Origin: Spodoptera frugiperda
Lineage: Eukaryota > Arthropoda > Insecta > Lepidoptera > Noctuidae
Direction of reading: 5' to 3'
Assembly (NCBI RefSeq): GCF_023101765.2
Contig: NC_064225.1
Location: forward strand, 6,696,001 to 6,760,000
DNA: 64,000 nucleotides
The position numbers were made by a program, and so were the translations under genes. The notes under the pieces were generated by a model that worked only from the letters and a program-made list of their open reading frames with translations, was not told where the DNA came from and ran no database searches. This document shows, piece by piece, positions 38,401 through 46,626 of this stretch; the first letter of the stretch is position 1, and each line of letters begins with the position of its first letter.

Positions 38401-39183
38401 AGAACAGTACATAAGTTCACTTATAATGCGATACACAGAATTGCTTGTATCTAAGTAATACATAACCTCTAGCGCGTTGACAGATGACAGAAGTCGCACA
38501 TGAACTATCGACGAGCAAATCAACGGATGACATCATAAATATCCTGCATCGCACATGTGAAGTTTACATACGAATTAATAAGGATAGAAAATCCTAACGA
38601 ACAACAGTCCGCCAGGCATGATCACCTCGTCTGGTCGGAGGATCCTTTTTCTTAGGGAACTTTACTCTCTGTTCCCTAAAATTTCAATCTGTTGTGATGT
38701 TAATCATATAAATTGGTTGAAACATCGAATATTCGATACCTACCTTGCCACTAAGAAAAGTATTCTTTCTGACGTATGCGTTCACGTAAGTATGCCGCGA
38801 ATACAGAAACCGTGAATACTGGAATGGTAATTTGTATGGAGTTATAGGGGATAGCGTTTACTAGTTTCGAGTCTCAGTAGGCTGCGCGTCCTGCGACTAC
38901 GGACGCTGCTCATGATGAACAGTCCCTCTGTGACTCAAAACTACTAGAGCTTTTCTCCATAAATTGACGTGAATAAACACTGATTTTAAAAATAATTAGT
39001 TATTATAAAAATAATTAATTTTATCTGCAGGAGGTGAACGAGTACACGGACTTCAAATGGCGCCCGACCCCGTGGTCGTCCCTGCACCCGGGGCTCCGCG
39101 CCCGCGCCACCATGCAACAACGCATCGACTACGTCGTCAGCGAGGCACGCGTGCCCTGCGGAGTGCAGTTCGTACCTTTTTAA
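23282..39183 (+). CDS. FBXO33: F-box only protein 33-like, complete spliced gene (473 aa, 11 coding exons)
   Basis: F-box proteins are the substrate receptors of SCF ubiquitin ligases: the F-box binds Skp1 and the rest selects the target. Coding exons: 23282-23418, 25722-25865, 31720-31812, 32250-32358, 34225-34338, 34794-34970, 35866-35961, 36688-36819, 37427-37505, 37829-38016, 39031-39183. All introns are GT-AG, all phases fit, and the sum is 1422 nt. The F-box is at residues 7-42 (IPLLPLRCILEHLS, then VCRHWRDAI). The rest is a leucine-rich, repeat-like body (LEEILFIGPS, LKSFRYLTLNI, LRLISLKVMF). Near residues 360-376 HGYWVWQYDLLGFVRLR matches the FBXO33 pattern HGY.VW..L..I.RLRG as I recall it. 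Human FBXO33 is about 555 aa, so this is somewhat shorter. Family is near certain; the FBXO33 assignment is likely. The sixth exon is partly triplicated (separate entry). Confidence 0.8.
23430..23645 (+). repeat. Non-autonomous element fragment (TTACTAATATTATAAAGC type)
   Basis: Starts TACTTACTAATATTATAAAG, has GTTTGTTTGTTTTTTTGTTT and GCGCTAATCTCCAGAACTAC, and ends in GAGCAGAGCGGGTGAAACCG. The layout resembles the Helitron copies (T/G-rich tract, GCGCTAATCTC block), though termini are not clear. Confidence 0.5.
23645..24030 (+). repeat. Interspersed repeat with CACCTGATGGTAAGCGATC head, interrupted
   Basis: Head CACCTGATGGTAAGCGATC at 23690 followed by CGCCGCCCATGGACACC; further on the minus-strand version of the same family reappears (GGGGTGGGTTCGCAGGTGC and related blocks near 23925-24020). 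Looks like two copies in opposite orientation. In an FBXO33 intron. Confidence 0.55.
24461..24614 (+). mobile_element. SINE-like repeat flanked by about 44-bp direct repeats
   Basis: CCGGAGCTGCGGACTATC to a CCCCTTAAAAAAAAATT tail. The flanks 24412-24455 and 24637-24679 are near-identical (TGTTATGGAGTCGCAATGTC, ATATCCTA, GGTGAGCTT). Inside an FBXO33 intron. Confidence 0.8.
24835..24972. mobile_element. Palindromic CCAAT MITE, copy 1
   Basis: The family consensus end is CCCTTAGTACGAGTTTGC with a reverse-complement right end; the centre carries facing CTCTGATTGG and CCAATCAGAG blocks. This copy is degenerate on the left. It sits in FBXO33 intron 1 of the coding region. Confidence 0.75.
25722..25865 (+). 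CDS. FBXO33: FBXO33-like coding exon 2
   Basis: Acceptor CCCCACAG and donor GTGAGT. The exon completes the split Lys codon and encodes a charged linker (DLLKLKVKQLERCKFVTRIF), then VRKLHLYIDCNEPEIDKF, ending in phase 2. LHLYIDC looks like a leucine-rich-repeat strand after the F-box. Confidence 0.83.
26783..26930 (+). mobile_element. tRNA-derived SINE, truncated copy
   Basis: Head GACTGCCTCGTTGGTCGAGT with a damaged B box (GTTTCGAGTTCC), then a shortened body ending TCGGGGATAAAAGGTGTGA. In the 5.85-kb FBXO33 intron. Confidence 0.75.
28431..28509 (+). repeat. 39-bp tandem duplication
   Basis: GCATAGCACAATATAATGTT...CCATCTCGTAAT occurs twice in a row, exact by eye. In an FBXO33 intron; it generates overlapping minus-strand ORFs that repeat their own residues. 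Confidence 0.92.
29018..29320 (-). CDS. Hypothetical 100-aa ORF with signal-like N-terminus inside FBXO33 intron
   Basis: This unrecognised ORF begins MPFYNKDSLILLILVLLIST, a plausible signal peptide or anchor, followed by a polar region with no cysteine pattern. It lies antisense within the 5.85-kb intron between FBXO33 coding exons 2 and 3. No splice partners or repeat membership are seen. Chance is the simpler explanation. Confidence 0.15.
   Translation of the reverse strand: MPFYNKDSLILLILVLLISTATTTQKDTKVGIFLLRIGAQNPRGVTFVNPTPLSLIIRLCYSKLEQSNSSDSTSITINNKFLINARSFANPGHNIERRDA
31720..31812 (+). CDS. FBXO33: FBXO33-like coding exon 3
   Basis: Acceptor TTTTGTTCCAG, donor GTAAGC. It encodes FFDTLNLEEILFIGPSYMQL and then SNHVPFIKLK, a leucine-rich strand-turn unit. 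It follows a 5.85-kb intron, the longest of the gene, which is filled mostly by repeats. Confidence 0.82.
32250..32358 (+). CDS. FBXO33: FBXO33-like coding exon 4
   Basis: Acceptor TTCCACCAG, donor GTATGT. It encodes RVPIESLVYKNIQTLKKLGF, then MGCGMAAMKNENERYC, ending in phase 0. Apparent ORFs from 32272 and 32339 only run from this exon into its intron. Confidence 0.82.
33279..33445. mobile_element. MITE with GGTGCTTTTCCACC ends, copy 3 (worn)
   Basis: Left end GCGCTTTGCCACCAGATGT is mutated; right end TTTCAGGTGGAAAAGCACCC is intact. It shares GCCAAACGCATCCATAGCAA with copy 1. Lies in an FBXO33 intron. Confidence 0.75.
33905..34105 (-). repeat. Interspersed repeat, relative of 22.4 kb unit
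   Basis: Minus strand: GGTTTCGATTCACACAGCAC, GATCGACAAATTGTTGC, and GTAAACGCAACCACGATACA. Ends about 120 bp before an FBXO33 exon. Confidence 0.6.
34225..34338 (+). CDS. FBXO33: FBXO33-like coding exon 5
   Basis: Acceptor TTATTCTTCTAG, donor GTGAGT, 38 codons, phase 0 at both ends. It encodes NKQVEYYSRPLKFNTVLAMA, then DTILSSTNQHLMRYSTIT. Confidence 0.82.
34535..34666 (-). mobile_element. tRNA-derived SINE, head-half copy
   Basis: Minus-strand head (GCCTCGTTGGTCG) with a B box close to consensus (GGTTTGATTCC), breaking off in the body at about 34535. Lies 128 bp before FBXO33 exon 6. Confidence 0.75.
34794..34970 (+). CDS. FBXO33: FBXO33-like coding exon 6 (first and only usable copy of a triplicated exon part)
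   Basis: Acceptor TACTTTATTACAG, donor GTAAGT, 59 codons, phase 0. It encodes HIIVDYEQLSTSSLVTL, then SQLKSFRYLTLNITNKKP, then a helix (WETMHDFYKYALRVTVNI). The last 111 bp and the start of the following intron are repeated twice more downstream with 151-bp spacing. Those copies have no acceptor of their own. Reading through the first donor shifts frame and stops at 35117, just before the second donor, so only the first donor gives the full protein. Confidence 0.82.
34860..35284 (+). repeat. 151-bp tandem triplication of the 3' part of an FBXO33 exon plus its donor
   Basis: Units start at 34860, 35011 and 35162. Units 1 and 2 look identical by eye over all 151 bp, including the donor and 40 bp of intron. 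Unit 3 is identical until near the exon end (CTGCGAGTC instead of CTCCGCGTC) and diverges within the intron after GTAAGT. The unit boundary starts inside the exon, so units 2 and 3 lack the acceptor. Either a recent tandem duplication or an assembly error would produce this. Confidence 0.93.
35018..35121 (+). pseudogene. Unspliceable duplicate of FBXO33 exon part (unit 2)
   Basis: Same coding text as the end of exon 6 but preceded by CTATTGTTACCTATC, which has no AG acceptor. It retains a GTAAGT donor at 35122. Use of that donor would put a stop codon (35115-35117) into the message. A third copy (about 35162-35272) behaves the same way. Confidence 0.75.
35300..35360. repeat. Perfect-core hairpin, 29-nt arms, 3-nt loop
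   Basis: The left arm 35300-35328 and right arm 35332-35360 pair with two mismatches in the outer part and an uninterrupted 20-bp core (CTTACTTATAGACTGTTTAG); the loop is ACT. It begins 28 bp past the third donor of the exon triplication. Such quasi-palindromes typically arise by template switching in replication, which could also account for the neighbouring duplication (inference). Confidence 0.9.
35379..35468. mobile_element. Palindromic CCAAT MITE, copy 2 (right half)
   Basis: Only the right half remains, from GATTGG-like TATTGGTTGG to CTCGTACTAAGG. It lies just beyond the hairpin in the FBXO33 intron. Confidence 0.75.
35866..35961 (+). CDS. FBXO33: FBXO33-like coding exon 7
   Basis: Acceptor ATTGTTTCAG, donor GTGAGT, 32 codons, phase 0. 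It encodes IAVPYRRFEDIMQNVLVEGL, then RLISLKVMFCKS; LRLISLKV is a leucine-rich strand. Confidence 0.83.
36055..36235 (+). repeat. Interspersed repeat (CATCATCAGCCGTAAGACG type)
   Basis: CTTCATCATCAGCCGTAAGA, CGTTCACTTCTGAACAAGGG, CCTCCCC, CCCACGCTTGGCAGGCGG. Weaker relatives near 52400-52450, 57138-57300 and 63190-63245 (CTACTGCTGAACATAGGCC, CCACTGCAGGACAAAGGCC). Confidence 0.65.
36270..36640 (-). repeat. About 370-bp repeat, copy in FBXO33 intron
   Basis: Opposite-strand match to 54762-55190: CGACCACTAGGCGACCACTA, GAACGTATGTTAAGTGGTAT, CGAGACGTGAGAATACCATC-like and GTTTTGACAAAACG blocks are shared in order. Confidence 0.75.
36688..36819 (+). CDS. FBXO33: FBXO33-like coding exon 8
   Basis: Acceptor TGTGTTCCAG, donor GTATAT (weaker than the others), 44 codons. 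It encodes LYTPLLSHISRLYQSTLQEV, then IWADCPYDSSDPYHRVVRPM. Confidence 0.82.
37007..37093 (+). repeat. 29-bp tandem repeat, three units
   Basis: Unit GGCAAAAGCTTGACATACGC plus TATGCGTAA, starting at 37007, 37036 and 37065. Unit 1 has one change (GCTTTAC). In an FBXO33 intron. Confidence 0.92.
37427..37505 (+). CDS. FBXO33: FBXO33-like coding exon 9
   Basis: Acceptor TATATTCCCCAG, donor GTAATT. It encodes PDTYAHVNPFVLLCWQCMHL, then QRLAIH. NPFVLL.W.C..L..LAIHG is one of the best-conserved stretches of FBXO33 as I recall the family. Ends in phase 1. Confidence 0.85.
37829..38016 (+). CDS. FBXO33: FBXO33-like coding exon 10
   Basis: Acceptor GGTTTCAATAG, donor GTTAGT. It continues GYWVWQYDLLGFVRLRKGLM, then QLEISAIYHKQDRFHNML, and ends VDPEYVQ. 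The 84-codon ORF from 37767 is another frame across the same bases. Confidence 0.85.
38844..38984. mobile_element. Palindromic MITE of the TTTACTCACG family, copy 3
   Basis: GTTTACTAGTTTCGAGTCTC at the left, CGTGAATAAACACTG at the right; shares GTAGGCTGCGCG and GCTGCTCATG with the 61 kb copy. It ends about 50 bp before the last FBXO33 exon. Confidence 0.7.
39031..39183 (+). CDS. FBXO33: FBXO33-like last coding exon
   Basis: Acceptor TTTTATCTGCAG. It encodes EVNEYTDFKWRPTPWSSLHP, a basic helix (LRARATMQQRIDYVVSEA) and VPCGVQFVPF before TAA at 39181-39183. It is markedly GC-rich compared with its surroundings. An AATAAA follows at 39625-39630. A weak donor (GTACCT at 39172) would join in phase to an open segment at 39685-39807, giving a different C-terminus. 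Confidence 0.78.
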   Translation, partial: EVNEYTDFKWRPTPWSSLHPGLRARATMQQRIDYVVSEARVPCGVQFVPF

Positions 39184-39221
39184 TATCATTTGTTTGTTAG
39201 GATAACTGTGTAAGTCGTATT

Positions 39222-39310
39222 ACATGGGACTTGTAACACAAATGGTTAAAAGTGGATGTACATTGTATAGTGGTATTACGCGCCGTCATGTGCACTTCTG
39301 CCTACGCGTG
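39222..39310 (+). mobile_element. SINE tail fragment
   Basis: TACATGGGACTTGTAACACA, GTGGATGTACATTGTATAGT and GCCTACGCGTGACG correspond to the body and tail of the 50.7 kb copy; the tRNA-like head is absent. In the FBXO33 3' region. Confidence 0.7.
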
Positions 39311-39684
39311 ACGTGTAAGTCGTAGATAATTCAATGTATGTATTACAAGATCACTGTTCCCTACTCAAGTAAATGTTCGACGGTCATATTTAGAGAGAAA
39401 TCATGAGCTCCGGTCGTGTTTTGAAACTTGTCGAGCATAACAAATGTATTATTCAGAACGTGCGACTTTTGAAAGTTATAAATTGTTTTTATAAACAGGG
39501 GAACCACTCTCAAAAGTTAATGCATGAACCTCTATTTTTAACTTCTATTATTAAGAGACTAAAACGTTCTCTAAGTTTGAATAATACTATGCTAGAAACC
39601 ATTGCAAAATCGGACATAGTGTGAAATAAATACATTCGTACATACATAAAGCATTTGATTAATATTTTTTTTTTAATATTCCAG

Positions 39685-39807
39685 AACGTATACAAACTGA
39701 ACGAAGAAAGAACTGCACTAGCAACAACGGAAGACTCATTGCAGCTAAGTATTAAAATTTCGATACAACACCTTGTGATAAACGGAGTAAAGTCGAAATT
39801 ACGGTGA
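39685..39807 (+). CDS. Possible alternative last exon of FBXO33-like gene
   Basis: An excellent acceptor (a run of T, then AATATTCCAG) is followed by 40 open codons starting NVYKLNEERTALATTEDSLQ and a TGA at 39805-39807. It would join in phase to a GTACCT donor inside the last exon. The donor is weak and the stop at 39183 looks natural, so this may be an alternative isoform, a 3' UTR exon or chance. Further AATAAA motifs lie near 40402-40415. Confidence 0.25.
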   Translation, partial: NVYKLNEERTALATTEDSLQLSIKISIQHLVINGVKSKLR

Positions 39808-41245
39808 ACCGAGGGTATTGGATTAGTCTAAGTTGGATTACCTTAACAGGAAAACCTTTAGTTTTTAATTTATGACTGATATTCCGAGCATTTCCTTACG
39901 TACCTATTGTGACTAATTATGTGTTCTCATTATAAATATATATATTTTTAAATGACTCGAAAACTAATCCAATTTAGATGAATCCTTAAATGTTTGATAG
40001 GAAAATATACAACCTCTATAAAGGGTTGTTTTCAATACTACCTACATAGGACTAGACGACAAAATAACATATGTTCTAGTACATTCTACACTATGTTCTT
40101 AGTATTGAAAACAGCGAATGATATTTAGATTAAATTGGTATGGGCGATGTTTCAAATCAAGCTCAATATACATTATTTAACATAATACTCTTAATTTAAA
40201 CACTCAATAACTCTTTTTCTTTACCTTTCAAATCGTGCCACAGACTTAGTAAATAATAGAGAGTACATGTTAAATAATGATATTGTAGCTCTATCTAATC
40301 GTTTCTTATATCTTTAAATAATATACCCGTAGTGTTAGGTAAAATATAAAAAGTATAAAAAAAATGTTTTTTCTGCTCTATTAAGTATAATGATTATTAT
40401 TAAATAAATAAATAAATGTGGAAATTTTAATTCAAATTTGGAGCCGAGAATCAGAAATGGATGGCCTAAAATAATTCGAAATATATTATAATAATTATCT
40501 GTGTTTGACTAAATGTCGATATTATTTTGTAGGTGTTATTAATTATTAAATGTTTTATTAAAATATTAATATTATTATATTGATCGCGTAATATCTGTTA
40601 CCAAAATGCAAGCGATCTGATTGACACTGCTATCAGTACTTTTCAAAATATTTGGGTAAATGTTGAATTCAAGCTAAAATGTGCTCTCTGATTAGCAACT
40701 ATAGAGCTCATTTTCGTATTATCTATCTGCTAGGGCGTAGAAAAATCAGTGGTAACATTCCAAATGACAAATTCAACCTTAAAGGAATTTTATTAAGGTG
40801 TACTTTACTGTGTCACGTTTATTCAGCTCATCAAAATGCTCTCTAGAAACATAATCTAATAAAGACCAATACAAAAACAAAAGTACTGATATCAGAATTA
40901 AAATATTTTTAAAAATACATACATACAAACAAAAAATTATTAAAAAAAACAGTATAAAATATGTAACTGTGAAAGTTCCTGATACAATTTTTTTATCAAA
41001 ACAAAACCTACTTAATATACATGGTGATATTTAAATCAATTTTTCAAAACCACGAGGGTGTATTTAGACGTGTTTCGTTAATAGGACACGCTGTATATAA
41101 ACGCTAAGCGTAGATTCCTCTTTAATAAGTATTAAATGAAAACAATATTTCTCTTTGAATTGTGGACTTATACAACCTGTGTATAAAACCTTATTTTTTA
41201 ATTTTCATATTTTGTGACATACAGGATTTTATTCTAGAACAGTAG

Positions 41246-41419
41246 GTACCCTTAGTACGAGTTTGTATTACGTATCGGCGCTCTGATTGGCCGTCTCGAA
41301 TAAACCAACCAATTAGAGAGCCGAACGCGCTTTTGTATCCATTACTTCAAACTTAGCGCGCCAAACGTGCTCTCCTTTACATTTTCGTTTAGTGTAAAGA
41401 AAACTCGTACTAAGGGTAC
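41246..41419. mobile_element. Palindromic CCAAT MITE, copy 3
   Basis: Bounded by GGTACCCTTAGTACGAG and CTCGTACTAAGGGTAC. It contains GCTCTGATTGGCC and CCAACCAATTAGAG blocks. The right part is longer than in other copies. Confidence 0.8.
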
Positions 41420-42420
41420 ACATCTCCTTTATAATTACACTCAGGTACAACTAGTATTGTATAAATTAATTCTTTTCAATTTTCCTAGACAATTTTTTCA
41501 ACCCAAATACTTAACTATAACTGCCCAAAAAGAGAAAAATATAAAGAAGTATTCATATATACACAGGTTGTATACGCTCACATTATTTAAAATAAAAATA
41601 TATTAATCATTACTAAGTAAATAAAAAAATGAAACAATTTCTATGATCGTGTAAGGATAAAATGAACAGACAAAGTTTATACCAAATTTCTAATCAGATA
41701 TCGTAATCATATTTTTAAGACTTTTCTTTCCTTTGTTATAGTGTTTTATTCAAGACGTTTTGCCGGTATCAACGTGCTTAATTTTATTACGGCTAATGAC
41801 GGACAGACAAGAAATAAAACTATTTCTAAAAAAGGGTACCGCCTTCAATAGTTTATGTGTGAATCTAATTTTTTTAAGTCGGTAATATACTTAAAACCTA
41901 CTTTTAAATCTGAAAAGTATCATCCTTAAAACCACATCAAAAACGGTTCAGCCAAACGCGAGATTATCGCGCACAAACATACAGACATACATACAGGTCA
42001 AACTGAGAACTTACTTATTTGTCGGTTAAAAACTTACACCTTATAATAGTATGTTTGCGGGCGTAAAAAAGTGTATTGTATTACTCGACTAGTTTCGAAC
42101 TGCAACAGGGGCTCATAACTATAAACAGGGTACGTCACAACCCACTTCGCGCAGTCTAATTGGGCTTACCATATTTTTGCTCACCAGATCGCGGTAGTGT
42201 GAACCTCTCGTTCTGTTTTCAATAGAGCAATTAGCTAATGTCACACCATTGTACGATCAATATTTGACAGCTTCTGTGATTGGACAAAAATACCTCTTGC
42301 TGCATTTGGACTATCTGGTGAATAAGAAAACGGTAGCTCCCATTAGTAGCTGCATCTGGGTCAAAAAAGCATGTTCGTTAAATAAGAAGCACGCTCATAA
42401 AATTTGTATTGGTTAGATTT

Positions 42421-42550
42421 CCCTTAGTATGACTTTGCTTTCGCGTTCGGCGCTCTGATTGGTTGGTTTATTCGAGCCGGCCAATCAGGGCGCCGAACAC
42501 GCTTTCGTTTCAATTACTTTAAACGTAAAGCAAACTCGTACTAAGGGTAC
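42421..42550. mobile_element. Palindromic CCAAT MITE, copy 4
   Basis: CCCTTAGTATG at the left and CTCGTACTAAGGGTAC at the right, with GCTCTGATTGGTTGG and CCGGCCAATCAG in the middle. Well preserved. Confidence 0.82.
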
Positions 42551-45462
42551 TGTTTAACAATAGGCTCCACAGCAAGAGCAATAGCTATGCTGTTGCAGTT
42601 CAAAACAACATATCTTTGAATAAATAATATGTCTTCAAAGTCAAAGTAAAAATTACTTATTTCAAATATACCGAGGAAGCACTTTTGAACATCAAATTCA
42701 CATTCACTTAAATTAATAGAAATCAAATAAAATCTTTTTTAACCAAAAACTTGAACGCAAATCTACTTAAACATAATAGGGCCAGCAAACAGCTAAACCG
42801 GTAAAGAATAACTTTCAGATTAATAAATATGAACCTTACATTCAATATAATATGAGTCAATTCAGATCTAGTCTACGGCAAAACGTCTTGTATGAAACAC
42901 GATAACTAGCACCCCCACCTTGCCTAAAACAAAACAATATAACTAATCAAATGATTCGATAAATACTTGCTTTAATTTGTTATCTTAGTATATAGAACTG
43001 TTATTATATAGGAACATAGAGAAAGGCCGAATGATATGTTTACTGGCAACATCTCTCAATATCGCGAATTTATCATGTAGTTGTAATAATTGCAATGTTA
43101 GAAGAAAAAGTTTTTTATTATAACAACCCCCTTGATGTAATCAAACCTGCTTACTCACATTTATATTGTTAGAAAGATTTTTATATAATATTTAATTGAC
43201 ATTCCTAGTTATTGTTGCAACGTATTGCAATTTTGCGCGCTCATGTTATTATTTAACGAGTTAAAGAGACAATACTGATGAAACTATAAGTATTATTAAC
43301 GAGCAGGTTTTATTACATCATGGCTACACGCCAGAAGAAAAGTCGCCGAGTAACATCGCACAAAGTAACATCAAGCGACGTAGAGTAACATAGATCAAGT
43401 CAAACGTTACTTTTGGTGTGAATTAAAAACATAGAATGAAAAATAAGAAATGTTTAAACATCTATCTAGTCATGGGACCCGTAGCGATTGTAAATATAGT
43501 ACCAGTTATACTGTCGGGTTCACGAACATTGCACAAAATATAACGAAGTATTACAAATACATCATTTATATCAACTTAAAGCTTTAAGCGAACGATCGCG
43601 ATACTGTATCAAATACAGTGAATTTTTATAAATAACAAGTGCCACTGCTACTGTGAAATGTAAACAAGAAAGACAAACGAATATAGGATGTATTTTGTTA
43701 GGAAATGTAGGCAGACTATGGACAATCCAGCTAGTTTAGTTTAATACAAATATTTAAAACTTTGACGGAAATCGCTTTGATGAAAACTGTTTTACAATTA
43801 AGAGGAACGATTCGACGAACGAATGAACATTCGATGATATAAGTAATGCTTTCGACTTGCCAGATGTAACAAACGAAAATAGACTTTATTTCTTGGGGAT
43901 TAAGGAGCCCAGGTTTACAGAAACCACGAATGAACACGATAGTCCGTCCCCAATACATGCATTTTGAATATATAGACTGAACAACTTGATCCATACGCAA
44001 AGGATTGCAACTAATCGAAATTATCCTATTCTACTAACAGCTGCCGTATTAAAAAAAACGTTTAATTTAGTGTTTATATTGTACTACGCCCTTCTGCTAG
44101 CCTGATTACTTCTCACCTAGTTTAAATTATATATTAGTTCTAATAAATATTTCACTTTATAGTCAGGCTTTCAGAAAAGGTATAAACAAGTATCATCTTA
44201 AGTCTCATCATGATTAATAAAAACTATTGACAGAATATATACGATAGTCACGCACAATCTTCGTGATATAACGACGAACAAAAAGACAAACTCACATAAT
44301 ATGCCTTTATAGAATAACACGATACAACTTTATAACATTCGAAATTCCAAAATGTTTTCAATTTTAGATTATATATTGTTAGCATAGGGTGCAATCTTGT
44401 TTGATTGGGATATTGTTCATATCTGCAAATATTGGTACTGATTTACTCCAAAAGCTCTCTAAACTGATTTTGCGATTTGATATCTAAAATCAAAGGAAAT
44501 AAAGCGCATTTTCCTACGGTATCCCAATGAGACAAGACCATAGGCCAACGTAAGAGGCCAATAAAATTATTGCTTCAAATAGTATGTAGTACTAAGTACT
44601 CTTTAACTTAGAGCACGATAAAACTATATATGTATATGTATATTTAAAACGAAATGAAACGTGTTTAAATAATTTCCTTCAAATATTTTTATGACATTTA
44701 TAAAAAAAAGTTCGAATGTGTGAACATATATTTTGTAAGGCAACGAAGAGACTTACCAACATACATTCCCTGAGACTGAGACATGCATAGAAGAGGCTAA
44801 GATCATTATAACAACGTTATAAATATTAAAAACAAAATAATATTAAGATATCTGTTCGTATGGGCAAGAGATATTGTATTGGTTGTTCAGTATTGAGCTG
44901 CGGGCGTCATGTCTTTTCCTTGGTCTCCTATTCTATTTACTTAATAACCAATGGATACTCCTATATGCTCAACGGGTTGAAAAACTACTTAATATTTTAA
45001 ACTTTAATCCCATTGTACTATGACTCAATATCCAGTGTCAGCGACTAGTGATTCAGTATTAAAATTAACCAAAGGAAAAGACTCATTTCGGTTGTGTGAA
45101 CATAAAATGGCGTTGTGAAACAACGAATATATTTTACCAAATAGTAACTCTTGTCCCTACATACAGATAATAAGAACTAATAAACAACACAATACGAGTG
45201 TTTTTATTTTATAATTGTGATAATATCTTCACTTGTGGTACTGAGAAAACAAAACGAGAATCTTATTCATTCCCGCCTCTTAGTTTATTAATATCATTAT
45301 TATTTAACTCTGTCCTGTGACTTGTGATCTTGAATCATAATGGAAGGTTTGATGCATACAAATAATGGAATAATCCATACGATTTGCCTTACACGACACT
45401 TTAAAAAATACCTCTAAAGTTACTAAACAATTTTTCTACGAGTTACTGATACCGATCTGTAT

Positions 45463-45604
45463 CTAGTATGAGTTTGTTTTATGTATAAACGAGAAAGCGT
45501 TTAGCACTCTGATTGGTTAGTTTATTCGAGCCGGCCAATCAGAACGCTGAACGCGCTCTCGTTTCGATTACTTTAAACGTAAAGCAAACTCATACTAAGG
45601 GTAC
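45463..45604. mobile_element. Palindromic CCAAT MITE, copy 5
   Basis: CTAGTATGAGTTTGTTTT to CTCATACTAAGGGTAC, with CTCTGATTGG and CCGGCCAATCAGAACGC blocks. Same family as the 41.2 and 42.4 kb copies. Confidence 0.8.
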
Positions 45605-46320
45605 TGAACAAAATAATGCTGCAATTTTGAAAGCAGAGTATCTTATGGTATGCAGTACAAAATATACATACTAGCAAACGAATATGTAGTGAATTGTGAT
45701 GGATTTTAAATCCCCTTTATAAAAAAAATAACCTTCCTAACGAAATGGTAGCAAAATGTATTTACAAATAATAATAAATAATTACAGTATTTTTAATAGG
45801 ACAGAGTTCAAATAGCAATTTTTATACCACCAAGACTCAAAAAGGCTGTGAAACAACTGAAGTCGGTTTGGCATCTTATGATGAACAAATATCAATTTAT
45901 ATAGTAGGGAATAACATTGTAACATAATTATCTATGTGGAAAGTTAGAAATTCTGATGAAACTTGCTTAAAAAAATAATAACGCCATTTTTAAAACAGCG
46001 GGTATAATTTTTCTTAAAAAATATAAGCTAAATCGTCTCTTAAAAATGTTCTATTCGAATCAGAATTTGTGACTTTTCGTGTAAAGAGCGTAGTGCGATT
46101 TCTTCAATGACTTAAGAACTAACGTTTAAGAAATATGAAGCCATACAAGCGTTGTTCGAAATCTCATTACGTAGCATTTGTTTCGCTAAACCGAATTGCC
46201 TAGAATTACTTACTAAAATTAATTGTACTTATCCATCTAATAGTGATATTTAAAAGGGAATGTAGTAGCTAGATGGAGATCGGGAAGTTTATACATCAGT
46301 TGTGTGATAGGTCCTATATA

Positions 46321-46626
46321 GGGTGACTGGTAATTAGTGAACGATATTTAAACACGTGATTGTACTCATTATGACAAACAACTTTCCCGAAGAAATGTTT
46401 TTTGTATACTCATTAGTTTTATTTTTATCACGATAACAAAACAAGAAAATTTCGTTAGTAGCAAAGCGCCCGCGCCCGTGTTATCGTAAGACTCAAATAT
46501 AGTTGTTCTGTTATTGTGGTAAAAATAAAACTAATGAGTATACAAAAAAAGTTTCTTTGGGAAAGTTGTTTGTAATCAGTAGTACAATCACGTGTTTAAA
46601 TATCGTTCACTAATTACCAGTCACCC
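46321..46626. mobile_element. Foldback MITE with about 115-nt terminal inverted repeats and TA/TATATA flanks
   Basis: The left end GGGTGACTGGTAATTAGTGA and right end TCACTAATTACCAGTCACCC form long inverted arms, with a GC-rich centre (CGCCCGCGCCCG near 46466). Both sides are flanked by TATATA, consistent with TA target duplication of Tc1/mariner type. No coding capacity. Confidence 0.88.

Noticed and set aside
43731..44000. 89-codon minus-strand ORF
   Set aside because: No start context, no recognised motif, AT-rich composition equal to its surroundings.
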